From: Kiloniella laminariae DSM 19542
GTDB taxonomy: Bacteria; Pseudomonadota; Alphaproteobacteria; Kiloniellales; Kiloniellaceae
Direction: 5' to 3'
NCBI RefSeq assembly: GCF_000374005.1
Contig: NZ_KB893135.1
Location: forward strand, 280,545-344,544
DNA: 64,000 bases
Under the pieces are notes generated by a model that worked only from the letters and a program-made list of their open reading frames with translations, did no database searches and was not told the origin of the DNA. This document shows positions 8,639 through 16,588 of this stretch, one piece after another; position 1 is the first letter of the stretch, and every line of letters begins with the position of its first letter. A program made the position numbers and the translations under genes.

Positions 8639-9872
8639 AGAGTTCACAGACGAAGACGATGCGCTGCTGGCTGAACTGGGTGTCGAGGTCGAAAGTAAAA
8701 AAGCCCCGGCCCGCAGCCCCCGCGAAGAACGCGTGATCGCAGGTTTTGAGGAAATCCAGCGTTTTGTCGAACAGCAGGGCCGCGCGCCCCAACACGGCGA
8801 AAACCGGGATATCTTTGAACGGCTTTACGCCACAAGGCTGGAACGCCTGCGCGTGCTTCCCGATTGCAAGGCGCTGATTGAACCGCTTGATCATCAGGGA
8901 CTTCTCACTGCTGATCCGGGGTTTGATGTCGCCCGACTTGACCAGATGGATGATGACGCCCTGCTGGCCGAACTGGAGGTCGCGGCTGATACCGGCCTGT
9001 CCGGCAGTAACAAAACGAGCGACAAAACGAGCGATATCACCAACCTGCGCCATGTGCGTTCAAGCGCCGAAAAACGCGCCGCCGAGGAAATTGCCAACCG
9101 GGAAAGCTGCGCGGATTTCGAAACCTTCCGTCCCCTCTTTGCCCGGGTGCAGCAGGAACTGAAAGACGAGATCCGCAGTACCCGGAAATTTGTCAAAGAC
9201 ACAGGTTTTCTCAAAGCCGACATCAAACAGGGCGAGTTTTTCATTCTTGGCGGGCAGACCGCCTATGTCGCCGAACTGGGCGAGACCCTCAAGGCCCCCA
9301 ATGGAGAAACCGACGCCCGTCTGCGGGTGATTTTTTCCAACGGCACCGAAAGCAATCTGCTGCTGCGCTCCCTGCAACGCGCGCTCTACAAGGACGAGGC
9401 TGGCAGGCGGATCACCTCGCCAACCGCCGGGCCGCTTTTTACCAACCAAAGTACCGATGACGACGAGGCCAGCGGCACGATCTATGTCCTGCGCAGCAAG
9501 TCGCAGCATCCGGTTGTCACCGCCAACCGCGAGGTACTGCACAAGATCGGTGTTACCAGCGGCAAGCTCGAACGCCGTTTTACCAATGCCAAACTTGACC
9601 CGACATTCCTGATGGCCGACGTCGAGATTGTCGCCAGCTACGAGCTGTACAATATCAACCGGACCCGGCTTGAGAAGCTGATCCACCGCGTCTTTGAAAC
9701 CGCCCGCCTCGACATCGAGATCAGGGACCGTTTTGACAAACCTGTCACCCCGCGCGAATGGTTTCTGGTGCCGTTGTTTGTCATCGACGAAGCGGTGGAA
9801 AAAATCAGGGACGAGACAATCGGGGACTACCGTTACGATCTGGAAACGGCCAGCCTGAAAAAGCGGGTCTAG
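8631..9872 (+). CDS. GIY-YIG nuclease (T5orf172/MUG113-like)
   Basis: This 413-aa protein carries a GIY-YIG domain of the T5orf172 type in its C-terminal third. 'IYVLRS' at residues 284-289 corresponds to the GIY strand, 'HKIGVTSG' near 304-311 to the YIG strand, followed by the conserved Arg, and 'EKLIHRVF' near 348 to the helix with the metal-binding Glu. The N-terminal 270 residues are acidic and helical and may bind the helicase. It starts inside the end of the helicase gene and is the last gene of the four-gene operon. It is the most likely DNA-cutting subunit, together with the DUF91-type nuclease. Confidence 0.82.
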   Translation: MAKEFTDEDDALLAELGVEVESKKAPARSPREERVIAGFEEIQRFVEQQGRAPQHGENRDIFERLYATRLERLRVLPDCKALIEPLDHQGLLTADPGFDVARLDQMDDDALLAELEVAADTGLSGSNKTSDKTSDITNLRHVRSSAEKRAAEEIANRESCADFETFRPLFARVQQELKDEIRSTRKFVKDTGFLKADIKQGEFFILGGQTAYVAELGETLKAPNGETDARLRVIFSNGTESNLLLRSLQRALYKDEAGRRITSPTAGPLFTNQSTDDDEASGTIYVLRSKSQHPVVTANREVLHKIGVTSGKLERRFTNAKLDPTFLMADVEIVASYELYNINRTRLEKLIHRVFETARLDIEIRDRFDKPVTPREWFLVPLFVIDEAVEKIRDETIGDYRYDLETASLKKRV

Positions 9873-9921
9873 CGCTCTGGTATTTTCAACCGGAAAATCC
9901 GCCCCGGGTCGATCAGTTTTA

Positions 9922-9957
9922 TTGACAGAAAGACCCTTGCTGCATTACTGCTAGGCT
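9922..9957 (+). promoter_or_regulatory. Possible sigma70-type promoter
   Basis: TTGACA at 9922-9927 lies 52 bases before the aminotransferase start. The -10 is weak: TTACTG at 17-bp spacing or TAGGCT further on. It is the only promoter-like sequence between the restriction operon and the aminotransferase gene. Confidence 0.35.
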
Positions 9958-9979
9958 CTCATATAAAGGGAGTTGGGTC

Positions 9980-11191
9980 ATGGACTGGGAAAAGGTATTT
10001 GCCACGCGTTCTTCGCGGATGAAGGCATCGGAAATCCGCGAGCTGCTGAAGCTGCTGGACCAGCCGGATATCATCTCCTTTGCCGGGGGCATTCCCGATC
10101 CGGCGCTTTTCCCTGCCGAAGAGTTCCAGGCGGCCTTTGCCGAGACCCTGGGCGGCAAGCTCTGCACCACCGCGCTGCAATATTCGGTCAGCGAAGGCTA
10201 TGCCCCGCTGCGCCAGTGGATCGCCGAACAGATGGCCGATCTTGGCATTCCCTGTGACATCGACAATATCCTGATCACCTCGGGCTCGCAGCAGGCGCTG
10301 GATTATCTGGGCAAGCTGCTGCTTTCGCCCGGCGATACCGCGCTGGTGAGCTGGCCGACCTATATGGGCGCGCTGGGGGCCTTTAACGCCTATGAGCCAC
10401 GCTATGATCGCCTGATCGCCAACGGCAACCGCTCTGCCGCACAGTACCGCGAGACCGCCGCTGAGAACAACAGCCGGGTCAAGTTCGCCTATATGTCGGT
10501 GGACTTTGCCAACCCGACAGGCGAGACCCTGGACCTTGCCGGGCGCGAGCGCCTGCTCGACCTCGCCGCCGATCTAGATATTCCGGTGATCGAGGACGCC
10601 GCCTATCAGTCCCTGCGTTATGACGGCGATGCCATCCCGCCGATCCTGGCGCTGGATATCAAACGCAACGGCCACATCGACAAGACCCGCACGCTCTATT
10701 GCGGCAGCTTCTCGAAAACCCTGGCCCCCGGCCTGCGCGTCGGCTGGGTCTGTGCTGCCAAGCCTGTGATCTCCAAGCTGGTGCTGATGAAACAGGCCGC
10801 TGATCTGCATTCCTCGACCGTCAACCAGATCGCGATCCACGAGGTCGCGGCAAAGGGCTTTGACAAACAGGTCGCCAAGATCTCTGCCGCCTATTCCGCC
10901 CGCCGCGACTGCATGCTGGCCGCGCTGGAACAGCACATGCCCGAAGGCGTAAGCTGGAACCGCCCCGAAGGCGGCATGTTTGTCTGGCTGACCCTGCCCG
11001 AACATCTCGACGGAGCTGAACTGCTGGCAAAATCGATCGAGACCCAGCGGGTTGCCTTTGTCCCCGGCCGCGCCTTCTTCGCCGACGGTTCCAACGGCAA
11101 CACCCTGCGCCTGAGCTTCTCCCAGGCCGGCGAAGCCACCATCAACGAAGGCATCAAACGCCTGGGACTGTTACTGAAGTCCTGTTGCTGA
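9980..11191 (+). CDS. PLP-dependent aminotransferase, fold type I
   Basis: This 403-aa cytosolic enzyme is in the aminotransferase class I/II family, in the 2-aminoadipate/MocR-like branch. The cofactor lysine is K246 in 'GSFSKTLAPGLRVGW'. Also visible are 'SGSQQALDYLGKLLLSPGD', which cups the phosphate, the 'FANPTG' motif, and a C-terminal Arg in 'LRLSFS' for the substrate carboxylate. The substrate cannot be told from sequence. It stands alone on the + strand, facing the DAO oxidase and DapA-family genes on the other strand; all four enzymes of this neighbourhood act on amino acids or their keto acids. Confidence 0.9.
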   Translation: MDWEKVFATRSSRMKASEIRELLKLLDQPDIISFAGGIPDPALFPAEEFQAAFAETLGGKLCTTALQYSVSEGYAPLRQWIAEQMADLGIPCDIDNILITSGSQQALDYLGKLLLSPGDTALVSWPTYMGALGAFNAYEPRYDRLIANGNRSAAQYRETAAENNSRVKFAYMSVDFANPTGETLDLAGRERLLDLAADLDIPVIEDAAYQSLRYDGDAIPPILALDIKRNGHIDKTRTLYCGSFSKTLAPGLRVGWVCAAKPVISKLVLMKQAADLHSSTVNQIAIHEVAAKGFDKQVAKISAAYSARRDCMLAALEQHMPEGVSWNRPEGGMFVWLTLPEHLDGAELLAKSIETQRVAFVPGRAFFADGSNGNTLRLSFSQAGEATINEGIKRLGLLLKSCC

Positions 11192-11229
11192 AGTCGGTTT
11201 AATTACCGTTACAGGCCCTGAACTTTAAC

Positions 11230-11246
11230 AGCCCGTAAAGCGGGCT
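11230..11246. terminator. Hairpin between convergent genes
   Basis: AGCCCG and CGGGCT pair around a 5-base loop (TAAAG). It overlaps the stop of the oxidoreductase gene. There is no good T-run on either strand, so its strength is doubtful. Confidence 0.4.
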
Positions 11247-12588
11247 ACTCCTTCCCGGCACGCCATTCTTTCCAGCGCAGGTAGGCAGTGGCACCGATAT
11301 TGGAAAAGGGCTGGGGCGGCAGTTTTTTTGGCACGTCCTGGGTGGCAAAGGCGCGGGTGATATCGCTGTTCTGGCCGCTGGCCAGCTCGGCAGCACCGAT
11401 CCCGGTCAGGGTGCCGCGGGTGGTGCCGAGGCCGTTCTGGACACAGGCAGAGAAGACGTTTTCCTCCAGCTCGCGCATGACCGAGACGGCATTTTTGCTC
11501 AGGCACAGGTGCCCAGCCCAGCTGTAGTCCATTTTCATGCCGGACAGTCTGGGAAACCGGGCCGCGAATTTCTTGTGCAGCACCTTCTGAGCAGTTGCCA
11601 GTTCCCCCGGCGAGGTCTGCATATCCGGCGCAAAGATTGCACAGCTGCGGGTGATGATCCGGTTGCCGCCCTGGGCGCTGTCAATCCGGCGCAGGGTTGT
11701 GCCCATGGGGTCAGCCGGGGTGATGCCCCAACGCGATCGCCCGCCCAGTGTCTTGAGCACAGCCGTATCCAGATCCGGCGTCATGGCGGCAAACAGAAAG
11801 ATATGCATCAGCCGCCCCGGCAGAAAACCAAAGCTTTCCAGATGACCATTGACGCTGAGAATGATTTTAGGCGTGGTGACACTGCCCCTGGGGCAGGTCA
11901 GTTTCCAGTCCGGACCAGAGCGGGCAAAGCTGGTGACCGGGCTGTTCTCATAGATATCGAGCCTCTGCCGCAGCCCTTGGGCCAGCGCCTGAATATAGCC
12001 CGCGGGCTGAAGCATCACCGTTCCCGGCGTATAGAGCCCGGACAGATAATGGCGGCTTCCGGTCATGTCGGCCATATCCGCGGCAGACAGCATTTCCAGC
12101 GGCTCGCCCAGCCGTGTCAGATGGCGGGCATAGGCGGCATTGTGGGCCACACCTGCCGGACTGGCTGCGCCATTGACCTTGCCAACAGGATCAAAAAAGG
12201 CAGGGTTGATGCCGTATTCCGCCACGGCCTCGCGGGCGAAATCAATCGCCTTGCGGTTGAGGGCAATGATCTCGCGGTCGGCCTGTTCGCCCTGCCCGGC
12301 ATAGTCGTCCGAAGCCAGATCGTGCGGCAGGTCGATCATAAAACCTGAATTGCGTCCGGCGGCCCCTTCGGCCAGTGCCCCGGCTTCGAGCACCACAATC
12401 CTTGCTCCGGGGTTGAGCTGGGAAAGACGACGCGCGGCCGACAGGCCTGCAAAGCCCGCCCCGACCACGACAAAGTCGGCAGTCAAATCATGTTCCAACG
12501 CAGCTCCGGGCATTTGCGGCGGCAGGATATCGCGCCAGGCGGCAAGGCCGCTATGGCGGGGGAGACGCTTTGCCTTATAGACTGTCAT
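11245..12588 (-). CDS. FAD-dependent oxidoreductase (DAO, PuuB/OrdL-like)
   Basis: This 447-aa flavoprotein should oxidise an amine or amino acid. The dinucleotide-binding motif GAGFAG is at residues 43-48, after 'ADFVVV', and the GRNSGF segment typical of the gamma-glutamylputrescine oxidase/OrdL branch follows near residue 80. I chose ATG 12588 (GGGGCAGG upstream); an upstream start would add 20 low-complexity residues. It follows the DapA-family gene on the same strand, 146 bases downstream, and the pair is probably co-transcribed in one catabolic unit. The exact substrate is unknown. Confidence 0.86.
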   Translation of the reverse strand: MTVYKAKRLPRHSGLAAWRDILPPQMPGAALEHDLTADFVVVGAGFAGLSAARRLSQLNPGARIVVLEAGALAEGAAGRNSGFMIDLPHDLASDDYAGQGEQADREIIALNRKAIDFAREAVAEYGINPAFFDPVGKVNGAASPAGVAHNAAYARHLTRLGEPLEMLSAADMADMTGSRHYLSGLYTPGTVMLQPAGYIQALAQGLRQRLDIYENSPVTSFARSGPDWKLTCPRGSVTTPKIILSVNGHLESFGFLPGRLMHIFLFAAMTPDLDTAVLKTLGGRSRWGITPADPMGTTLRRIDSAQGGNRIITRSCAIFAPDMQTSPGELATAQKVLHKKFAARFPRLSGMKMDYSWAGHLCLSKNAVSVMRELEENVFSACVQNGLGTTRGTLTGIGAAELASGQNSDITRAFATQDVPKKLPPQPFSNIGATAYLRWKEWRAGKE

Positions 12589-12734
12589 GCACCGAACCTG
12601 CCCCGAACTGTTTTGCCTGCTGGATGACGAGTATCTTCTCTGGCGCACTCAGGCGCTGATACGCCGCCGCCCCGATATCGCCTTTTCCCGTCAGGTATTG
12701 CACCGCCTCAGCCCCCGTCCTCAACTCTCGGCCC

Positions 12735-13670
12735 TCAGCCCTCAGCCCGGATTGTTGCAATCTCGGCCCTCAATTGCCGGATCACCTGTTCCAGCGTCTG
12801 TCTTTCCTCTTGATCCAGCCCCAGGAGCGGCGGGCGCATTGGCCCGCTATCAATGCCGTTCAGGGTCACGCCCTGTTTGACGCACTGGATAAACTTGCCG
12901 CCCTGTTCCAGCACCCGCATCAACGGCATCATCGCCGACATGATCCGACGACCCTTGTCATAGTTGCCCTCAAGCACACAGGCCTGATAAAGCGCGATAT
13001 GTTCTTCGGGCAGGAAGTTTGATCCGGCACAAACCCAGCTCTGCGCGCCCCAGGCGAAAAATTCCAGGGCCTGGTCATCCATGCCACAGGCCATCTGGAT
13101 ATGCGGATACTCCCGGGCCAGAAGATGCAGGCGGTTGATATCGCCCGAGCTCTCCTTGATCGCGCAGACATTGCGCGCCCCCCCGACCCGATCCAGAAAG
13201 GTCTCGCCCATGGAAACACCCATGCGAGCGGGATAGTTATAGAGCATGATCGGCAGGTCAGCCGCCCGGTCTATCGCCAGGGCATTGAGGGCGTTTTCCT
13301 CTTCAGTTGGTACGGAATAGGGCGGGGTCGCCACCAGAATGGCCTCGGCCCCCATTTCCCGCGCCCCACGGGCCAGGTCGATGGAATCAGAAGTCATCAT
13401 CGCCCCTGTCCCGACAATCAAGGGCAAGCGCCCCCGGATCTGTTCCTTGGTAAAGCGGGCAATCTCCAGCCGCTCGGCAACACTCTGGGCATAGTTCTCG
13501 CCCGTCGAGCCCCCGCTGATCAGACCGTGGACGCCCTTGTCGATCAGGTTCTCGATCACCGCAGACAGCGCGTCATAATTGATCGATCCCCCTTCATGAA
13601 ACGGGGTCACAAGCGGCGTATAGATCCCCGAGAATGTCATCATCGGCGATGTTGTCTTATGCGGGGCCAT
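12735..13670 (-). CDS. DapA/NanA-family aldolase or lyase
   Basis: This 311-aa TIM-barrel enzyme of the dihydrodipicolinate synthase family has the Schiff-base lysine K172 in 'AIKESSGD', the catalytic tyrosine Y144 in 'LYNYPARMG', and the pyruvate-carboxylate-binding GGSTGE at 53-58. Start ATG 13670 follows AGGAGGG. Catabolic members of the family cleave or dehydrate keto acids (for example in hydroxyproline or sugar-acid breakdown). Being beside an amino-acid oxidase and not among lysine-biosynthesis genes, it is more likely catabolic than the true DapA. Confidence 0.88.
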   Translation of the reverse strand: MAPHKTTSPMMTFSGIYTPLVTPFHEGGSINYDALSAVIENLIDKGVHGLISGGSTGENYAQSVAERLEIARFTKEQIRGRLPLIVGTGAMMTSDSIDLARGAREMGAEAILVATPPYSVPTEEENALNALAIDRAADLPIMLYNYPARMGVSMGETFLDRVGGARNVCAIKESSGDINRLHLLAREYPHIQMACGMDDQALEFFAWGAQSWVCAGSNFLPEEHIALYQACVLEGNYDKGRRIMSAMMPLMRVLEQGGKFIQCVKQGVTLNGIDSGPMRPPLLGLDQEERQTLEQVIRQLRAEIATIRAEG

Positions 13671-13883
13671 GTGCCCTCCTGCTGATCCAGTAAAATCAAG
13701 AGGTAACATTACCCCCTAAATCAGGCAGATTTCTGGAATCCAACAGCTGATTATTGATGCAACATACGATTAAAAATACAATATGTATACAATATTTATG
13801 AGTGATGAAATTTATACATCCCACCTGCCCATAACAACAGCCGATCGGCGAGCCCCCCTCACCCGCAAAATCCCCACATACAA

Positions 13884-13957
13884 TCACCCGCAGAAAATAT
13901 TCACCGCGTCGCGCAGCATTGAGGCGGCGGTGGGGGTCGGTTCGCGTTCCCAGAGTT
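13884..13957 (-). repeat. Displaced 74-bp copy of the 3' end of the hom-like gene
   Basis: This stretch matches 14493-14566, the last 74 bases of the homoserine dehydrogenase-like gene, with one mismatch. It lies just beyond the 136-aa gene, so the two copies flank that gene as direct repeats. The stop codon of the 136-aa gene begins at its edge. The rest of the gap 13671-13955 is AT-rich and holds no gene. Confidence 0.85.
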
Positions 13958-14366
13958 ATGCACTCTCAACATATGGCATTACTCTGTAGTTAATCGACTT
14001 ACACAAGGCATAAGCGGGTGAAGATTGTAAGTCTTCACGTGTAAACGTTGAATCTGGATAGCCCCCAAACTCGACCCCGATGAAACCCGCAAATTGTAAT
14101 ATTTTAATACCATCTGAAATAACTTGGTTAGAAAGTTTGCGGCTCTCTTTCAACCCGTATTCTTCAACACCAACCAACGACACAAAAGCGCATACCCATT
14201 CGACATTCTCTTCATCTGAATAATCGCGGGTATTTATCAAGATGTTTAAAATAATCCCTGATCCCTCAGTATATCTTACTTCATACGACTGAACGACAGA
14301 ATCACAAAAGAACCAAAATCGCTTTAGAAACTGGTCATAGTCATTTACAACAATCAGATTGTCCAT
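13956..14366 (-). CDS. Unrecognised 136-aa protein within a repeat-flanked insert
   Basis: I do not recognise this small soluble protein. It has alternating beta-like and acidic segments ('YEVRYTEGSGIILNILI', 'NVEWVCAFVSLVGVEEY') and no signal peptide. It is AT-rich compared with the metabolic genes on both sides and lies between 74-bp direct repeats, so it is probably a recent insertion. Size and composition are reminiscent of immunity proteins of polymorphic toxins, but no toxin gene is nearby and this is only a guess. Confidence 0.6.
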   Translation of the reverse strand: MDNLIVVNDYDQFLKRFWFFCDSVVQSYEVRYTEGSGIILNILINTRDYSDEENVEWVCAFVSLVGVEEYGLKESRKLSNQVISDGIKILQFAGFIGVEFGGYPDSTFTREDLQSSPAYALCKSINYRVMPYVESA

Positions 14367-14476
14367 TCGGTTTTCCTCTGGTCAAATTCACCTATTGGGT
14401 TCAACACTTGGCAAACAGTTTCTAAATCGGGAATAAATCATTCTAGCCCGCAAGTAGATTATCCCTTTAAAGTCGT

Positions 14477-14491
14477 GGGCAGGAACTGCCC
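14477..14491 (-). terminator. Small hairpin after the hom-like gene
   Basis: GGGCAG and CTGCCC pair around GAA, directly after the stop codon of the homoserine dehydrogenase-like gene. It is absent beside the displaced copy at 13884-13957, so the repeat boundary falls exactly at the hairpin. Confidence 0.35.
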
Positions 14492-14492
14492 C

Positions 14493-14566
14493 TCACCCGC
14501 AGATAATATTCACCGCGTCGCGCAGCATTGAGGCGGCGGTGGGGGTCGGTTCGCGTTCCCAGAGTT
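14493..14566 (-). repeat. 74-bp direct repeat, copy in the hom-like gene
   Basis: These are the last 74 bases of the homoserine dehydrogenase-like coding sequence, repeated at 13884-13957 with one mismatch. The gene keeps an intact end while the second copy is stranded beyond the inserted 136-aa gene, as seen when elements integrate into the 3' end of a gene. Confidence 0.85.
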
Positions 14567-15509
14567 TGTGGTACATGATGCCATAGATATCGCTGTGGAT
14601 CTCGACGCCCATTTCCCAGCCGTCACAATGGGCGAGGAAATCGTCTTTGGGCAGGGCCAGCGGCGCGACCGAGAGCTTGCCACCTTCGGCAGAAGCGACC
14701 AGTTTGTATACCTTGCCTTCATTCGCGGCGGCGGTGATCATGGCCGGGGTTATGTCGGTGATGCCTGCGACGGCGACGTCCTTCAGTCCCACTTTCATCC
14801 GCAGGATGGCATTGGCGATGATCACCAGCTTGTTGGCGGTATCCCAACCGCCGACATCCAGGCTCGGGTCAGTTTCGGCGATACCACGGCGCTGGGCTTC
14901 GGCCAGAGCGTCGTCATAGGAACGTCCTGTTGCCATTTCCCCGAGAATAAAATTGCTGGTGCTGTTAAAGATGCCGCGCAGGCGGCTGATATCCCCGGCG
15001 ATCATGTCGCGCCGTCCCATATTGATAATCGGCAGGCCGCCGCAGACCGTGGCGCTAAAGCCCAGCCCGGCACCAGAACGGGCAGCGAGTTCGTGCAGTT
15101 CATGATAGGCCAGCACCAGCGGCCCCTTGTTCGCCAGCACCACAGTGATGCCCCGGGCCAAAGCCTTGCGTGTGACCTCCAGCCCCGGTCCACCTGTTAC
15201 CAGATCCACCGGTGATGCTTCAAATACCAGATCGCAGTCCAGCGTCTCGATCAGCTCCACCATGGAACGCCCCGGCTGATAGCCCGGCAGGTCAGCGGTG
15301 GATTTCCCCGCCTGCTTGGCCGCAAGGATTTCTCGCGGATCGTACCCTTGCTCATCCTGGCTCGCGGCAACCCCGCGGCTGTCGACCAGCGCCACCAGAC
15401 GGATTTCCACCTCGTGATCCTGCTGCAGACGGTCTTTTTTATCCGCCAGAATGGTCATGAGATGGCGGTTGACGCTGCCCAGCCCCACCAGTGCTGCTCG
15501 AATAATCAT
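14493..15509 (-). CDS. Homoserine dehydrogenase-like NAD(P) oxidoreductase
   Basis: This 338-aa enzyme has the N-terminal Rossmann motif 'ALVGLGSVNRHLM' and the catalytic-domain pattern of homoserine dehydrogenase: 'ANKGPLVLAYHEL', 'GGLPIINMG' and 'FNSTSNFILGEM'. There is no C-terminal ACT domain. I chose ATG 15509, which has AGGGGGAAAAAG upstream; the longer frame adds 48 unlikely residues. Such short stand-alone forms occur in catabolic clusters as well as in threonine synthesis. Its neighbours here (DapA-family lyase, DAO oxidase) favour the former. It is the first gene of the cluster. Confidence 0.85.
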   Translation of the reverse strand: MIIRAALVGLGSVNRHLMTILADKKDRLQQDHEVEIRLVALVDSRGVAASQDEQGYDPREILAAKQAGKSTADLPGYQPGRSMVELIETLDCDLVFEASPVDLVTGGPGLEVTRKALARGITVVLANKGPLVLAYHELHELAARSGAGLGFSATVCGGLPIINMGRRDMIAGDISRLRGIFNSTSNFILGEMATGRSYDDALAEAQRRGIAETDPSLDVGGWDTANKLVIIANAILRMKVGLKDVAVAGITDITPAMITAAANEGKVYKLVASAEGGKLSVAPLALPKDDFLAHCDGWEMGVEIHSDIYGIMYHKLWEREPTPTAASMLRDAVNIICG

Positions 15510-15763
15510 GCTTTTTCCCCCTGTTACAGAATTCGGATAAACCGATTTATCTGTCTTCCTTGTCTGCCTGCCCAGTAAAGCGGCTTCTGATAAAAGCATC
15601 TCGGCACAAGCTTTCTCCCGAACAAAAATGCACCAGGGCTGCCAGGATCTCAACAGAAATTCTGACAGCCCTGATCATACAGGCCTGGCTTGATTATCCC
15701 GTTCAGCAGGGGGAAAGAACCGCAGTAATCGCGTCCAATCCTGCCCGCGCCAACTCTCCCGCT

Positions 15764-16444
15764 CTATCGCTTCAGCGCTTCGAGCAAGCGATCGGCCGTT
15801 GAACCGGAAGAGGCCGGGTTCTGGCCGGTAATCATCAGACCATCACGGATCGAAAAATCGGCCCAGTCAGCAGCACCACGGAAGGTTGCCCCGGCGCGTT
15901 GCAGTTCCTGTTCCACCGAATAGGGCACGAGATCTGTGGCCCCAACCGCGGCTTCCTCGCTGTCGGTAAAGCCTGTCACCTCAAGGCCCTTGACCAGTGC
16001 TGCTCCGTCGGCTGTCTGCGCCTTTACCAGCGCAGCAACCCCATGACAGACCGCGGCGATCGGCTTGTTGTCGCTGTGGAATTGTGTCAGCAGAGCCAGC
16101 GAGGCCGCGTTGTCGGTCAGGTCATAAAGCGGGCCGTGGCCCCCGGGATAGAAAACCGCATCAAAATCAGCTGCCGCGATATCTTCCAGCTTTTTGCTGT
16201 TGGCCAGCTGTGCCTGGGCCTGATCATCTTCGGCAAAGCGACGGGTTTCAGCGGTTTTGAAATCATCGCCGAGGCTGGCAGGGTCCACAGGTGGCTGTCC
16301 ACCAGCGGGGGAAGCAATTGTCACCGAAGCCCCTGCATCGAGAAAGCGGTAATAGGGAGCGGCAAATTCCTCCATCCAGAAACCGGTCTTGCGACCGCTG
16401 GTTCCAAAATCTTCGTGGGAAGTCAAAATCATCAGAATATTCAT
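15764..16444 (-). CDS. DJ-1/PfpI (class I glutamine amidotransferase-like) protein
   Basis: This 226-aa protein belongs to the DJ-1/PfpI superfamily, near the Hsp31/glyoxalase III branch. The nucleophile-elbow cysteine is C133 in 'AAVCHGVAAL', with H134 beside it and the conserved E26. 'YPGGHGPLYDL' forms the oxyanion region. Members detoxify reactive aldehydes such as methylglyoxal or act as stress chaperones. It is divergent from the LysR regulator that starts 144 bases away, which probably controls it. The 254-base gap to the hom-like gene holds nothing I can name. Confidence 0.88.
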   Translation of the reverse strand: MNILMILTSHEDFGTSGRKTGFWMEEFAAPYYRFLDAGASVTIASPAGGQPPVDPASLGDDFKTAETRRFAEDDQAQAQLANSKKLEDIAAADFDAVFYPGGHGPLYDLTDNAASLALLTQFHSDNKPIAAVCHGVAALVKAQTADGAALVKGLEVTGFTDSEEAAVGATDLVPYSVEQELQRAGATFRGAADWADFSIRDGLMITGQNPASSGSTADRLLEALKR

Positions 16445-16551
16445 CGTCGTGTCCTTAACTACAGATACTTTGGGGTTACAGATGCTTTGGTTGGCGTCTG
16501 AAGCAAAGATAATTCGTTAGGCACTTGAAGTGAATAAGCCTCCTGATCTAC

Positions 16552-16568
16552 ATTATGTATCAAATAAT
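16552..16568. promoter_or_regulatory. Palindromic LysR-type operator candidate
   Basis: ATTAT and ATAAT flank a 7-base centre, containing the T-N11-A pattern of LysR boxes. It lies between the divergent DJ-1/PfpI and LysR genes, 20 bases before the regulator's ATG, so binding could control both. Confidence 0.4.
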
Positions 16569-16588
16569 TTGACAATAAGAGGCTTGAA

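Noticed and set aside
11509-12348. 279-aa frame on the plus strand
   Set aside because: It is antisense to the FAD oxidoreductase gene, with no family pattern.
12575-12760. 61-aa minus-strand frame between the DapA-family and DAO genes
   Set aside because: It overlaps the starts and ends of both genes and has no good start. A helical-looking stretch may be an eroded fragment but cannot be supported.
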